Positions 48,915 to 61,769 of a DNA stretch of 64,000 nt are shown here, piece after piece; position 1 is the stretch's first letter; every line of letters starts with the position of its first letter. Where the stretch lies: positions 39,742,001-39,806,000 of the forward strand of contig CM060733.1 of the NCBI GenBank assembly GCA_030704615.1. The letters are read 5' to 3'. Under the pieces are notes generated by a model that worked only from the letters and a program-made list of their open reading frames with translations, made no database searches and had not been told where the DNA came from. The DNA comes from Takakia lepidozioides (taxonomy: Eukaryota > Streptophyta > Takakiopsida > Takakiales > Takakiaceae). The translations under genes and the position numbers were made by a program.

Positions 48915-51900
48915 AACACAAAGTGTGTGCATAGTGCGGTTTAATGTACTTGCCAGCACGTGCTCCCCTTCCCCATGTTCCGGTACTCTGATGCCCGGTG
49001 ACCGGTGAGCGGCCCTGCCAACTAACTACCGTCACACCCTCCCGGGTTTCGCCAGAGATGTATCCCGGATGAGATCTCGTTTATCATCCATCGTATAGAA
49101 ACCACTTCCTGCGATCTAGATTTGGGGTTGCGAATAAGTTAAGCCACCTTTTTCATTTAACTGTGGCGGCTGCCACCCTCGTCAACCTTGTACCATTTAC
49201 TGATTTTGTGCCATTTTATCATTTAATTCATTACCCACCTGTCCCCCTATCCACACAGGCTGAGTCCACACACTTCAATATTTTTCGAGAAACAATTTTT
49301 ATTTGTTTTTGCCTATAATCTACCAATCACGTACCCGTATGTCAGGTTTAACCCAAAGTAAAGTAAGAGAGTCCTTTTACCGCGCAGAACGTACATACGG
49401 TACATACGTACGAGTGAGGTGCGGGAGGTGAGTAGTAAGTCAGAAGTTACTAGTCATCCACCCGCACCCAGTACGGACGATCGATATAAACAATTAAGAG
49501 GCCTTGTAGGTAGTACGTGCTGCGCTCCTTTATGGCGATACTCTGGCGAAACCAGGCGGCGGCGATGTCGGAGCGGCCGCAGTACCGCCGGCGTGCGACG
49601 AGGCCACGTCGGCGACAGCCGAGAAGATACGCGAGGCGCGGCCGGAATAATAAATGCGCTGGAGTCGGAATCGCGATACCAAATTTGGCGCGCGTGGCAG
49701 AGTTTAAGTTGTCGCTACACAGTTCGAGGCGCCCGTGGCTCCCACACGTGTAGTCAAACACGTTAGTAATCGGAGCCGCGATTGTATATGTGTTTGTTTT
49801 GGTGCGGAGGTCGGATGATGAGAGTGTGAGTCCCACAAGCGCGGGACTTTTGCAGAAGCTTCTTTCAACGAGTCTACAGCAAGTCTGGTTTGTCGACTAG
49901 ATTTCTATTTGGCCGCAATTCCAAGGAATACTATAAGCGTGTAGATTGATTGACTTCGGGAACCCATGTTGCAAGTGACCGTGTTTGATGAAGACTCGTA
50001 TGGCGAGCAGCGGGTATGATCACGATTCACACCGAGGTCGCAAGGATCGAGGTATTGATGATGCTGGCAAGCGAGTTGGAGCACCCAAGCTCCTGGGAGT
50101 GTGGAGTGTGCCCCATCCTTGAAGCTTCTTCCATGGAGTTGCTGCGATTGGCTTTCCGAACTCGGTCCGAAGTCCGAACTACCCAGTTTGCAAGTCCGTA
50201 CATTGAGTTAATGCAAAGCTAAGTTTGATCCCAATCTTTGACGTGAACAAACTTGAAAGGCAGGCTATCCAAGGCCATGAGGCTCAATCTCTTGCAGAGT
50301 TGCAGTGTGCTGAATGATTTTTGAAAACCCGTCTTCCAAGAAGAAAGTCTTTGGAAACCAAATTCCATATCTGCAACTCTGCTCCAACCAACGGGGAGAA
50401 CCGGCAGCTAGTTACATGCTAGCCGACTGATTCCGAGGATTTCCGAGTGAAAATTGAAACCTTCGGAAATTTACCGAGTATGTTCACATAGGAAATTGAC
50501 TATTGCAGTTACCATTAAGGGGAAGCAACCGACTCCCCAACCCACTTAAGCCGGTTGGTTCTCAGAATGAGGGGCCATTGGCTGGTTCAACTGAAATTAT
50601 ATCCCGGACGCTGCGAGTCTGCTCTGACAAAGTCACAAAATTGGTGTGGGTGGTAGGTGACTGGCAAGTTTGGAGATTGGAATGTGGCAGAGCAGGTATC
50701 TGGCTCTTGATGCTGATACGAACCCCGAGACAAACTGGAACAGTACCTTATTATACTGACAGTCAACACATAGGTAGCATCATACATTAAATCTACTGCA
50801 AGTACAGAGCTGTACGCTCTCATCCCCAATGAGAATAACACTCTTTATACTCCACCAAGACCTCTGTAGCAAGCTAGTATGTAGGTAGGCCTGGCCTAAC
50901 ATTCACCAACTACGCTACTTGGCCTAACCTTATAGCTAAAGCCTGATCCTGACTCGTGGGTTTTGCTCGGAGCAAACTTCAAACGCCCAGGAGCTTTCAT
51001 GTCTTTAAGTGTGTGTGTACTGTCGTGAAGGAGGGCGGCCTCACACGTGACGTAAGGGAGCCAGCATTCAACACCCTTCATTCCTCTCTTCATTATTTAC
51101 TGCTCTTACACAGGCAGCAGGCTTTTCCGGAAGGGCTGGGATGTGATAAGAGCCTGCCCTGTCTGTCCATATCGGGACTTTCATCGGTGGCTGTTAAGCA
51201 TCGACCACATATGTTAGACATAGATCAGTATTCAGACCAACAGAAACCCCATAATGCTTGAGGACGCCGCCATTTGGCTTTCTGACCTTCCCATCTGTAG
51301 GATGCCAGCTAGAGAAGGCCAGGTCGCTCAACTCAAAAGAGCCGGGCCACTTGGTAAAGAAACTGGGGCATGCTCTGAAAGGATGACATACTTATCAGAG
51401 TTCATACAGGAATCGTCAGAAAGGCGATCCAAGCCTTGTCTCTTTTTTTTCGTTTTTTTTTCTCTGCTAATCTCATTGTTGGGTTCATATGCTTGTATCC
51501 AATTTGAATACTGTAATTTTTTTTGGTTCCATAAAAACACATCCCCAGCAACTGGCCGCCTTGAGGGGGAAAGTGATATCACTTGTTATGTTAAGCTTCT
51601 ATATTTCATAATTTACATACATAAAGAATATGATACTATCTTGTCTTTATTTCAAATTTGAACCCCAGGCTAATCCCTCATGTCAAACCCAATTTCCCCA
51701 CCACTCAGCCAAATTCCTGTTGTGGTTGAAAGCTAACCCCCAGCACTAAGCAATGAAGGCATCTGTGTAAGCGTTGTCGGAGTTCGGGGACTCTGTTATC
51801 CGGGGTGGTCTAAAAGTATAAACTGGGCTTATGCTACATCAAAAAGGAAATTACTGGGGTACAGGAAGTGCAGCATGAATATGCCTGAATCCCGGAGCCA

Positions 51901-53300
51901 ACTATGAGGCCCATAAGATTACACTGGCGACAACGATGATCACAGACTCTCCACACATGCCCCGTGGGCAAAGAGGGAGAGGATGAAGTAGGCATAATGT
52001 GGAAATTCTGGGTGCCACTGGCCATGAAGTGGACAATAGAGCCTGCAACAAGTGACGTCAGGAAGACTGTTTGAAGACATTGGCACACAATACGTCCAGC
52101 CAAATCTCCTCATTCAAGAATGTGGAAGATAAATATGCTCTTCATACACATCCCAAATATTCAGGCCAAAAACTGTGACCACTATATCAACAGATAACTG
52201 AAGATGGGAAAGGATGCAAAAGAAAGATAGGCCTTACTTGAATGAGAGGTGTTGGCTCCATCCAGCTGGGTCATATCAGGTACATCGTGGTCATCATGGT
52301 CCGCTCCAGTTCAGAAAGTAATCCCTTGTGGCGCTTGGAAGATGATCAGTAGATTTATTGAAGAGATGCAAGACAAGAGGTCGTTACCTACAACAGCTTC
52401 CCAAGGGATGCTTGATTTGAAGTACTACAAAAACAGAGCTCATCCTGAACGCATAGGGGCCTGTTGTGAATCAAACTTGTGTCCTCAAAGGTCTTCTTAA
52501 GTCTATCATCCTTGCACATAGGGTTGGAACTCCATGTGTCATCAATTCAACCATTAAAAGATATTTGGGGGTTTGTCTAGAAAATAATCCCATCATTTAT
52601 AATGCCTCTAAAAAAAACAATAATTACCACTTTCTCCTCGATACACCTCCCTGACCTTTTTCTCAGAAGCCATTTACTAACCACACTGGCATGCATTCAC
52701 AAATGAGAGAAATGAAATGAAACTGGAACTTTATAACGTCCGGAGAAAGCTCGGACGAGAAAGCAGGATACAAGAAAGAGAGTGGAGCCCTTAACAAGCA
52801 GTCCAAAACCAAATTGGCTGTCTCGGAATAGGCAATAGGATCTCATAGTAGAGAGGACAGTGAAAGAAGAATTGTTCTTCGGGTGAAAGAATTTCAGCTT
52901 CATACCTTATAATATGATGTAGTTAGTGTATTCTTACTGAAGAGAGTTGTACCATGATCTACTGTGGATTTCTCTACGAACAGTTGGCAATATAGACTGG
53001 CGATGCTAGTTTAGCCTTCTTGATGCATACAAGTTAATACGATACTGACAGAGAATATCTACAAGCACATGAGAAATTTCAATCAACTCCATAGCCAACT
53101 TTGGCTCCATCAAGGATACAGCATACTGTGGAAATAAATACCAAAACGCTGGAAGAAAACAATTAAGGAAGAGACTAAGATTAAACATAGCATTGTGGAC
53201 TGACGAACCAGACACGGATTCTTGCAAATCCTCATCTCATCCCCGACAGAGAAGAAACTCTGCAGTTGGAACTAGGCTGAGACACTCCAGCAAAGTTTTA
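48915..53300. other. Spacer; one GC-rich, CpG-rich patch
   Basis: No protein is recognised. A GC-rich stretch (about 49,545-49,690, with many CG dinucleotides) gives Arg-rich frames on one strand (MSERPQYRRRATRPRRRQPR) and a Cys/Arg/Ile frame on the other; neither is convincing, though the patch could mark a promoter. A repeat fragment at 52,705-52,890 shares the TAACGTCC-type SINE-like end. Confidence 0.35.
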
Positions 53301-53304
53301 CTCA

Positions 53305-54475
53305 TACCTCAATTCGCAAGCCTCTGCCGGGTGGTTGCCACTTGTTCCCATTCAGTGTAGCGGTATGTTCACCTCTCTTCCACCATGTAGTTCCGGTTTA
53401 CCCATATAAGATATGCTACATAAGTTGCTTGCTACTGTCTAAAAATCCAGCTTACATACCTCCCAATCCAATTAGTATAATTCCAGCCACACCTTTTGTT
53501 AGATGAAGACACCATGTGCAAGAAATCATGCAAAAGTGAAGGAAAATCTACCTTTTCAAGCTGCTTGACAGCTTCACCATACTCTTTGTTTTGCAATAGG
53601 GACAAACCTTGGTTGATGGATTATGCTAGCGAAAAACCTTGACAGAGGTATTGTCCAGCTCCAATGCTCTCCTACAGTCAGGTTTAACACGTCCCCAGTC
53701 ACTGCACCAATGAAGCTACTTGTTTAACAATATTCATCCAAGTTTCTGACAGGTAGCCCAGTCAATAGACCACAATAGCCACCTTTAGATTCAAAGGTTG
53801 GAGCCTATACTATGTGGACCATCCAGCATGGGCAGGTGCACTGGATTAGCACATTTGATCTGTTGGTACTGTGAATCTCTCTGGGAAGGAACTGAGCCAA
53901 AATGCCCTAAGCGCACTGTAATTAGCTGCAAAAGTAGAGACAACCCGCTGCCAGCATCACACTTCTTCAAGTACATGCTAATCAGCGGAGCCACATTAGG
54001 TGTACAAGGCCTCCCTGGTTGTTCACATGATTCAACCTACCCTCAGGCTCCATATGCTTAGCACAATAATTGCCCCTTAGAAATATGTGCTGACGTAAAC
54101 AATCGTGCACTTCGTCATTGTAAGGGCAAGTGAGGTTTCATTCTCTCCCTTCTAAAATTACAACTCTCAGAACACGGCCAATAAGCTGCAGCAATTAGTG
54201 AGGCTGACATTTGCAGGTCAGACAGGCAGAGAAGATGGACCCCTGTTCAAAACTGTCATAAGGATTGGTCTCAGGCAACTTGGTAGAGGGCCTCTGACTG
54301 AAACGACACACTTAAGCAAATTGTGAAATGCTGAGATTGGAGGTGGAAGGAAACCTCAGTGTATGCTTCAATGGCAGCAGCCAGCTTTGTCCTTTTTGAA
54401 GTAAGAGTCGCCCTGGTCCTTCAACAGGTCTGCCTGCTTCGCGGCAGTGGCCACCTCTCCCGCCAGCTTACCTGA
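53305..54475 (-). pseudogene. CHIP/STUB1-like TPR co-chaperone E3 ligase, decayed
   Basis: Minus-strand pieces follow the order of plant CHIP. At 54,360-54,475: KQADLLKDQGDSYFKKDK, then in a shifted frame LAAAIEAYTE (first TPR). At 53,552-53,701: DWGRVKPDCRRALELDNTSV, then after a frame change and stop GLSLLQNKEYGEAVKQLEK (third TPR). At about 53,310-53,386: YMVEE, then after an in-frame TGA YTEWEQVATTRQR (central helical region). Each piece ends at a plausible splice site, so it derives from an intron-containing copy. At least two frame changes and stops are present, and no C-terminal U-box was found between 51,800 and 53,300. Functional CHIP uses its TPRs to bind Hsp70/Hsp90 and its U-box to ubiquitinate clients; this copy cannot. 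Confidence 0.6.
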
Positions 54476-55799
54476 ACTGCCTTATGTTTTGTACACACGC
54501 AGATCTGCTGGAAAGAATGTGCAATAAACAAACCCTAATTGTAAACTATGACTCTAGCATGACCACCCAACCCACATATCTTCATCGTCCTTCCAAATGC
54601 ATCTGAAAGCCATTATTCAGGCCATTCTCATCCCAATCTCATTCTTGAGCAAACAGTGGCTCAACAGAGGTAAGGGCAGCCCCACTGGCTGGAAAGAGGG
54701 AAGCACATGTAGTCTGCCTGCACGCAGCATTCCCCAACCCTGATAGTTCATGGAAACATTGCGCTCTCTGCACAACCCAGTATTTTACTATAGGGGCACA
54801 CACATTGGCAGAAGGTGATCCCACCTGAACACTGGGAAGGGAGAAAAGCAGAGTGTCAGGTGGTCGGACGCTGGTGGTGAGATGCAGTCGTAGCAACTTA
54901 CCTGGGTAATCCGATTCACTATCCTAGCTCACCTCAGACACATACGGCGTTGACGTGTATTGGTTCCAAGATCACTCACTTAGGCCTTGATATACAGTAC
55001 AGAAATGGATGACTGACCCTGGCATTCATGGATTACAATGAATGATGCCATTCCCAATTTCCTGGATTAATACGATATCCTGACATACAACAATCTTCTT
55101 CAATGAGGGTGATGAAGAACCTGCATTCCCTCCATTATTAGCCCTATATATAAATGCACCAATTCATGACTCTATGATGATTGACCCCGACATCATGAAA
55201 GCAGGACTCCGCTCAGAGCGAGACCATTTGGTCGGGCCTTTCACCCTAGCATTAACTGGTCCTTTATGACACCTGATACTGTACCGAAAAACTCATCGAA
55301 AAGCCTAAGTACACTTTAAAAGATCACAACAAGTCAATTCGAGACTTCATGGTCATTTTCAAAAGACAGCATCTACCAAGATTACTCCACAATAGATTTA
55401 AACGGAAGAGGAAGGACTTCACACATCACCCACACACCTCAAACAAAGGAACCAGCAGAGCTGCGCCTCCAACTGCTCAGAGGTACCCTTATATACAACA
55501 TACACAAAATCTCAAGGGGGGAATACATGGCTACACTGTCCTCAAATGCCGCTTTCATTGAGACTTTTTTCTCCATTGAAAGTATGGCTGCCCAAAAATT
55601 GGCCTGTCAACTCTCTACCATGAACCATGTCTGAACCTTAACATTCAGTCCCACCATCCTCATCAGACTTTCGGTCACCTTGTAAAGCTATTAAGCCTAC
55701 ATATATGCACTTTAACTACACTCTTGGCCTACTCTTGACTTGCTTTGCAATTCAAGCTGAATTCGCAGGGACAACCCGGTACACTTAAGTCGACGAAGC
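54476..55799. other. Spacer between the CHIP remnant and PI31
   Basis: A minus-strand frame at 54,639-54,896 (QVGSPSANVCAPIVKYWVVQ...) follows an acceptor-like CAG but matches nothing I recognise. Otherwise nothing is evident. The PI31 3' UTR presumably extends into 55,700-55,799. Confidence 0.35.
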
Positions 55800-58700
55800 C
55801 TAGAAATCGGGTGAAAAATGTTCTAGATCTGGATGCGTTCCTGGTGGTTGCTGCATATCTCTGCAAAGAATAGATACCGAACTCATTAAGTGAACATGTA
55901 ACATTTTGAAGAAACAGACATTTAAGAGAAGAGTGAATATGAAAAACTGTGCGTATTTTTAGGACCAAGGACATTGGCATTGTAGGGAGACTACACCCAC
56001 ATACATCTCCCTCTTCCATTCTTCTCTATGCCTGACAAAAGACAAGGTAAGGTCAAGCACCTGGTAAACCGGGTTGGCTCGAATCCCGGCACATCTGGAG
56101 GCCCAATTGGATCAAACCTTGCGCCTGGTGGCACACCTCTGCATAAAAACCAGAATACAACACCACTTATAAATTTCAAACCACAAGAATGAGTCACCAT
56201 CATATCTATTGAAGGATTGGCTGAAAGCTGTTTGATGTGATCATGGAACTGTTTAAAGTTCCCCAGTAAGCGTGTTGGGTCACTACTAGAACAAAGCTTA
56301 CAACCCCCCATGCCTCTCTCCTTTTCACAAAATCAGTCATTGTGTTGTTATTTGAGGCCATTAGAGGTGAAAGACAAAAGGGTTTACGACAGAGCATCAT
56401 GCAGGCCAGAAATCCCAGAAAGTTCTGCAGGGGCCTAATTTCTCTTTTGTACCATATTGATGCTAGTTTTCTTACTTGACTATGATATTGCAGATTCTGA
56501 GTTCCCCTTTTTATGTATTCTGAACACTGATGAGTCCACCATACAACCATCACACACACTAACAAACCCAGGCAGGAAAATGGAGCAGAGAGCAGCAGGC
56601 AAGGGTTTTGTCTTACGGAATGCTGCCAGGGAAACCAGGTGGCCGAACACCACCAACATGACCCCACCGTGCATCAGTTGGGCCTGCCAAACAGAAGACA
56701 CAACATGTTAGCCGCAAATGTTCTTCCATGCACTTCTTGCAGTCCTGGCTTACCCCTATCACAAAGACTACAGTGTGCTTGAGAGACAACTGCTGTGGAG
56801 CTATCATGGGTAATTACTTGGAAGGCAGACTCAACCATGACTTATCAGCCTGCAACTTCATTAAAGTATTAGCAGCTAGTCCTCTTAGACAGCAAGTCCT
56901 TACTGAAGTGCCTCAGTTCTAGACCCTAGGCGTGAGAAAAATTGTTGAAATGGGAAGGAAAACCCCTGCCGGCAACAGTGTCACCTCATATGCATCCTTA
57001 ACCCATTCAATACCAGCCGTCAGTCAGTAAGTGGGCACATCTCAATAGCATTTAAGCTGTGCCAACAGGTAATTTTCTGCTTCCTCCCTGCGACTCCTTG
57101 TTGCCTCTCAAACTTTTCAACTGACTACCAGCTGTGCTTTGTCCATCCATACCGAGGCACATAATATCCAATCTTAACATCTGCAAGAGAAATAGGTGAT
57201 TGAGAGCTCAGACTGAAAAGCTACGTACCAAGAAGCATACCGTCAAACCCCGCCCCATCTCTCCTGCAAACATACCCCCTCAATATATATTCTAGTGCAT
57301 CTGCAGACCATTCAACAACCAAACAAAAATCTTCTCCCAGCACCAGAGGGTCATAAAATCACACAATCTACACATATGCACTTGGCAAAATATCATAACA
57401 AAGGTCAATAGATAAGAAAACCAACAAAAAGAACAGCCTGTCTTGGTTTTTCCTTTTTCCTTCAAAATGGACTGAAAGAGAGAGCAGCTCACCTTGGGAA
57501 GATACCGGCCCCAGGTGAAGGATGAGGGTCCCCTCTGCCAAAACCTGGCACAAGAGGAGACACAAACCTGCCATAGGCAAAAACAATAATGATAAATTGT
57601 ACATATTTGCCACATCACGAGAACTTATGAACAACGAACTAGCCTTCAGAAAATCCAGGGACCTTCATTGCCCTTGCAGTTCAAAAGAAAGACACATGAT
57701 GTGATTGTTGAGCTGTATTTCAAAAGCTGAAAGAGAGCTATACTCATAATCTTTCGTGTATTTTTGTTACATATGTGCCCCACACCATAGGAGGTACAAC
57801 CTTCCTAAATTGACAGCAACTGTGGTATGGAACTGATTGAGTTTCCTTGCAGACTACCATCCAAACTTCAAAGTTTTATGGTGAATGTACATGACAGTCT
57901 GACATTGAGAGGCAGTGAGCAGCCGCTTATCAATTTTTTTCTTAAAGTAGTACCACTGAAGTTAGCCAGGTGACCTTGCACCCAAGTTTGCTCAGAGAAT
58001 GTACGCATAAGATGTTGTCTGCTACAGCCTTGTGGCCATAGGCCCTGCGCACAGTTTGGGCAGAACAAGAGGGCACAGACACTACCTTTGTGAGGGGCTC
58101 ACTCCAGTAGTGGGACTGTACTTGATATAAACAATTAGTTTGGGCACACAAGCATCAATCTGCTGCGTGTGAGCTGCCGAACACTTAGACCCCAATAGGG
58201 CCAGAGCTTTAGGCTCAGACTCGAGATTTTAAAAGTTGGTGAACACAGGTGCAGGGACAATTTTCATGATGGTCCTGAAGAGGGTCACCCTCTGATGAGA
58301 ATACCCTGGACATTGTATCAGAAAATGGATACTGTCTTCAGGCCAACCACACATCGGGCAGTGACAATCTCCCTTCATCAGAAAATTTCCTGGCTTTGGA
58401 AACTTCAGCCTCTAAGTCAGATTTACCCAGCAGGGTCATGGCTTACAGACTTAGATTGAGATCCTTGAAATACCAGATCTCTTCCACCCTCTTCAGCCAG
58501 GACTTAGCCTGTTTGAGAAGGCGCTCCTGCTTCCAAGATATAGAGTTGATTTTTGTATATCTGGTATTAGTCATATGTTGCAGCTGCCCCCACCATCTGA
58601 CCTTGAATTCATTGTTTCAGGAGCTTAAGGGAGGAATGCCAGACTCACCCCGAACAGCCACATTAGCTGTTTTGGAGCATGCTGACATGCACTCCTTGAG

Positions 58701-61145
58701 CACCCCCACTTGAATGGATTCTAGAGAGAGAAAGAGAGAGAGAAATTGAAATGAAATGAAATGGTGCGTTATAACGTTCGCGGAAAGCTCATAGAGCTTA
58801 TGGGACAAAAAGGAAGAAAACATGAGAGAGGAACAAATCCAGAAACCACAATTAATGTTCTAGCGATTGTCTAAGGGTGAAGGCCTCGAGAGAGATTATT
58901 GCAAAAATTAACATACCCAGGAGCAAATGGTTGTACATCATCATGTATGGGACCTCCCATATATGACGGCCGCACAGGTCCTGGCTCCACCGGCCGAAGT
59001 CTGCCGACAATGCACAATGATTTCAGTGTTTCTCCTACATATGAGTAGATAGATTCTCGCTGCTAAACCTAAACATCAGAATCACAACATTCACTTGTTC
59101 CATGTTGTGTGCAACACATGACTTCAATCAACAGTCCATTATTGCATGACTGGAGCACTTGTAGATTATAAATACCCAGCAAGAAATAAAAATAACCTAC
59201 TAAAGCTTCACAGAGTGGAACTTAGTAATCACTCAAGCTGGACACTATGAGAGGTAGGAAGAAAGATGTACCTACACCATGCCTACTGTAACAATATGCC
59301 CATAGACCCAGAGAAAGAGAGTAAGAAACTTATTAAACTCTGCTGTCCATAGCCACATGGGCAGAAACGAGTGTGACAGATTGTACTCATAAGACGTTGT
59401 TTGCCGTAGCCTTGTGGCCATTGACCCCGCGCCCAGTTTGAGCGGGAACAAAAGGGACAGAACCTACCTCTGTCAGGGGCTGACGTTGGTAGTAAGACTT
59501 ACCTCCATATAAAGAATTAATCCGGGTTTTCCAGATATCCTCTAGAAATCCCTTCACACAAGCATCAATCTGCTGTGTGTGATTTGCCCAAAAACTAGGC
59601 CTCAGGAGGGCCTGGGCTTTTGGCTCAGCCTCGAGACTTTCAAAGTTGGTAAACGAGTGTGACAGAGACAGACACAGAGGATGCCCTCGTATACATACAC
59701 CCTGCACAAAGTCTCCAGGAAGGTTTGCATCTTGACCTCAGGAAGGAAGGAAAGGAGCCTTTTCGGGGAATTGGTCATCATTAGTTCGACTGTTTTGACA
59801 AGCCTAATGGAGGATTTTGCTAAGGTGTTGTGTAGGTGTCTTTGTAAACCTGATTTGGGATCTTGCAAAACCAAACAATGCATGTATGGAGTGAACTCCA
59901 AACCTCCATGCGAGTGCTGCATGCTTTTGAGGGTTGGTCAGGAAGTATCAGACCATCAACATCATCATGTACAGCAGTGACGAGCTGCTACAACTCCCCA
60001 ACAAACACAAAAACAAGCGTGAAATGTCAAGAAATCGAAACTCACGGTGGAGAGGAAGTCATGGTGGTGTTGACTTTTTCAGTAGGTGGTGAACGTTTTG
60101 ACAAAAGACAGAAAGATAAGCCATTGACCAAGCCGTCCAAATTCTTGTACTGCCGAGCATAATTGTCACAATCGCCCTCAACTGCATAGTTGTTGACCCT
60201 GCACCCATCCAAACCCAGGTCATGTCTCCATGCCAACCTTAGTAAATGTGCTGAACTACCGCATGAAATATTGGCAGAACTCGGGATCTGTTGAAAATCG
60301 AATTACTGTCTCAAGGGAGGTCAGAGAGACACCACTGTCCCACATGAATACAGCTGTGACAACTTGGTAGGGAAATCAGCGAAAAATTGGCAAAAAATTT
60401 TAGAAATTGTCTCTCAATCATCCCAAAGCTTAACAAGATTATATGGGGCCAAACTGCATGAACAGTTGCAAAGTACATCACATTGCAGAAGTAAAGTCTA
60501 GGGTTCAAATGAGTTTTGAAGTCAGCACCTAAACAAGTGTTGCTTCAAACAAGGAGGGAAAGAGACAATTACTTGAGCTCCAAGTGGAGAGGATTCTCGG
60601 CGTCATCCGGAGCAGCATCGACCATGAGAGAGTCGCCCATAGCCATGCATTTCACAGTGACTGATTTGCACAGCCCTGGTTGGTCGGCACCACTGTACCG
60701 GAAGGCATACGCACCATCCATGCCATTCCACCCCTCAAGCCCAACCTCACGTTCCTCCACTCCCTCTGCAGCATCACCAGATATCAATCTCTTCCTCGGC
60801 CAGCACAATTCAGGAATCCAACAAAGTACGTCCTCCATAATCTTCACAACTGGAAATGTGCCATTCGAATTTAAAAACTGATCATAATGACATGCAGAGA
60901 GATACAAACACACCAAAAATCTAGCACAATGGGTGTTTCTATCCCAAAAATCTAGCAAATTGCGGTTGCGATCTGATCAAGAACATACCCTTGGCACTCG
61001 AATTCGCACTCGACCCAATGGCAACAGGGGAGTACCCGGCCGCCAGGAACGCCGCATGCACTGCAAACGCTACCCGCTCAGTTGCAGTCTTCAGATTAGG
61101 CCGCGCTGCCCTGATGACCGCTAACACCGCCCCTGCTGTTGCCAT
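55800..61145 (-). CDS. Proteasome regulator PI31 (PSMF1-like)
   Basis: Minus-strand exons: 60,989-61,145; 60,573-60,849; 60,046-60,198; 57,493-57,567; 56,617-56,683; 56,061-56,138; 55,800-55,860. All adjacent pairs join in phase except 57,493/56,683, where one small unplaced exon (3n+2 nt) is required. Exon 1 gives MATAGAVLAVIRAARPNLKT and AAFAVHAAFLAAGY-like sequence; exon 2 EVGLEGWNGMDGAYAFRY, VKCMAMGDSLMVDA and PLHLEL; exon 3 YARQYKNLDGLVNGL. Together they form the PI31 N-terminal (FP) domain. Later exons give the proline/glycine-rich tail: GDPHPSPGAGIFPR, GPTDARWGHVGG, VPPGARFDPIGPPDVPGFEP and the end GTHPDLEHFSPDF. PI31 binds the 20S core and FP-domain F-box or adaptor partners, and in plants interacts with autophagy components. 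Order, motifs and end all fit a full-length gene. Confidence 0.88.
57990..58713 (-). mobile_element. LINE fragment with zf-RVT motif (in a PI31 intron)
   Basis: The minus strand reads RWWGQLQHMTNTRYTKINSI and, after a frame change, GNFLMKGDCHCPMCGWPEDS then IHFLIQCPGY. CPMC-x8-H-x4-C is the zinc-binding module found after the reverse transcriptase of plant LINEs. Several in-frame stops follow (near 58,200-58,230). It lies in the third PI31 intron, in the same orientation as the gene. Reverse transcriptase itself is absent, so this is a 3' fragment. Confidence 0.6.
58720..58855 (-). mobile_element. SINE-like repeat fragment with (TTTCA)n tail
   Basis: The plus strand reads GAAATGAAATGAAATGGTGC then GTTATAACGTTCGCGGAAAG. 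A close relative lies at 52,705-52,890 (AATGAAATGAAACTGG, TTATAACGTCCGGAGAAAGC). The shared pentamer tail and adjoining phrase mark 3' ends of one dispersed family, probably shared with 47,222-47,410. Confidence 0.4.
59387..59925 (-). mobile_element. Second LINE fragment, same family
   Basis: The minus strand is open for most of the region and ends YYQRQPLTEVGSVPFVPAQT, GRGVNGHKATANNVL. It is a diverged copy of the sequence at 57,990-58,245 (there: PLTKVVSVPSCSAQTVRRAY, GHKAVADNILC). The 5' part covers the region after the zinc motif, and an extra stretch (FLEDIWKTRINSLYGGKS) is present that the first copy lacks. Both fragments lie in the third PI31 intron, so they may come from one broken insertion or two insertions. 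Confidence 0.55.
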
Positions 61146-61769
61146 CTCTCTCGTCCTCTCCTCTCCACCCTCTGACCCCCTTCCTCTCTCTCTCTCTCTT
61201 TCTCTGAAGAAGTTGTCGCTGCTCTTTTCGCAGCAAGAGAATTCCCTTTTGTATGGTCGCTTTGTTGGGGAATCGAAAATTCCCTTCTACTTTTAGGGTC
61301 ACTTATTCCATGTTGGATTGGTCATGCCAAACCGACCAAAATGCACCGACGCGAAGTGGAAGCGTCCATTCCTAATTCTTCGTTGAATTCTGCGAGGGTG
61401 GTCGGTGGGTGGATCTACTGTGGTGGCTTGGAGTGCAAGCTGCTTGGGAGGGTGGAGGCTGTGGCTGCTAAGCTGCTCCGGCCTGGTCGTCTTCATAGAC
61501 CACTCCCAAATCTCCAGACTACAGACACAGAGCATGTGTGAGTTTGGACATGTTCTTTTGTACTTCATTGTGGTGGAGCCCAGAGTGACTTGCATGAATG
61601 GTGTGGAAAGCTTACTAGGCCCTCCTCCATCTTAGGAGGCTGAGTTTAAAATCTATGGACCGTTGTGTTTTCCCTGTCGTTGAATCGCGTTCACTGTGAG
61701 GAGTTCGCTTTACCATTCACGTCGGCCTCTTAAGGGCTGTGGTGGAGGCGCTCCACTTGTTCTGCCGAT
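61146..61769. other. Intergenic region between divergent genes
   Basis: The PI31 start (61,145, -) and the zinc-finger-like paralogue (61,770, +) are divergent, so this 624-bp gap should hold both promoters. A pyrimidine-rich tract (CT-rich, about 61,178-61,207) lies just upstream of PI31 and may be in its leader. No clear TATA box was seen. Confidence 0.4.

Noticed and set aside
49419-49836. Frames of 115-128 aa on both strands over a GC-rich patch
   Set aside because: Both strands are open because of composition; neither has a recognisable domain or supporting splice or start context.
60516-60881. 121-aa plus-strand frame
   Set aside because: It is the antisense shadow of PI31 exon 2.
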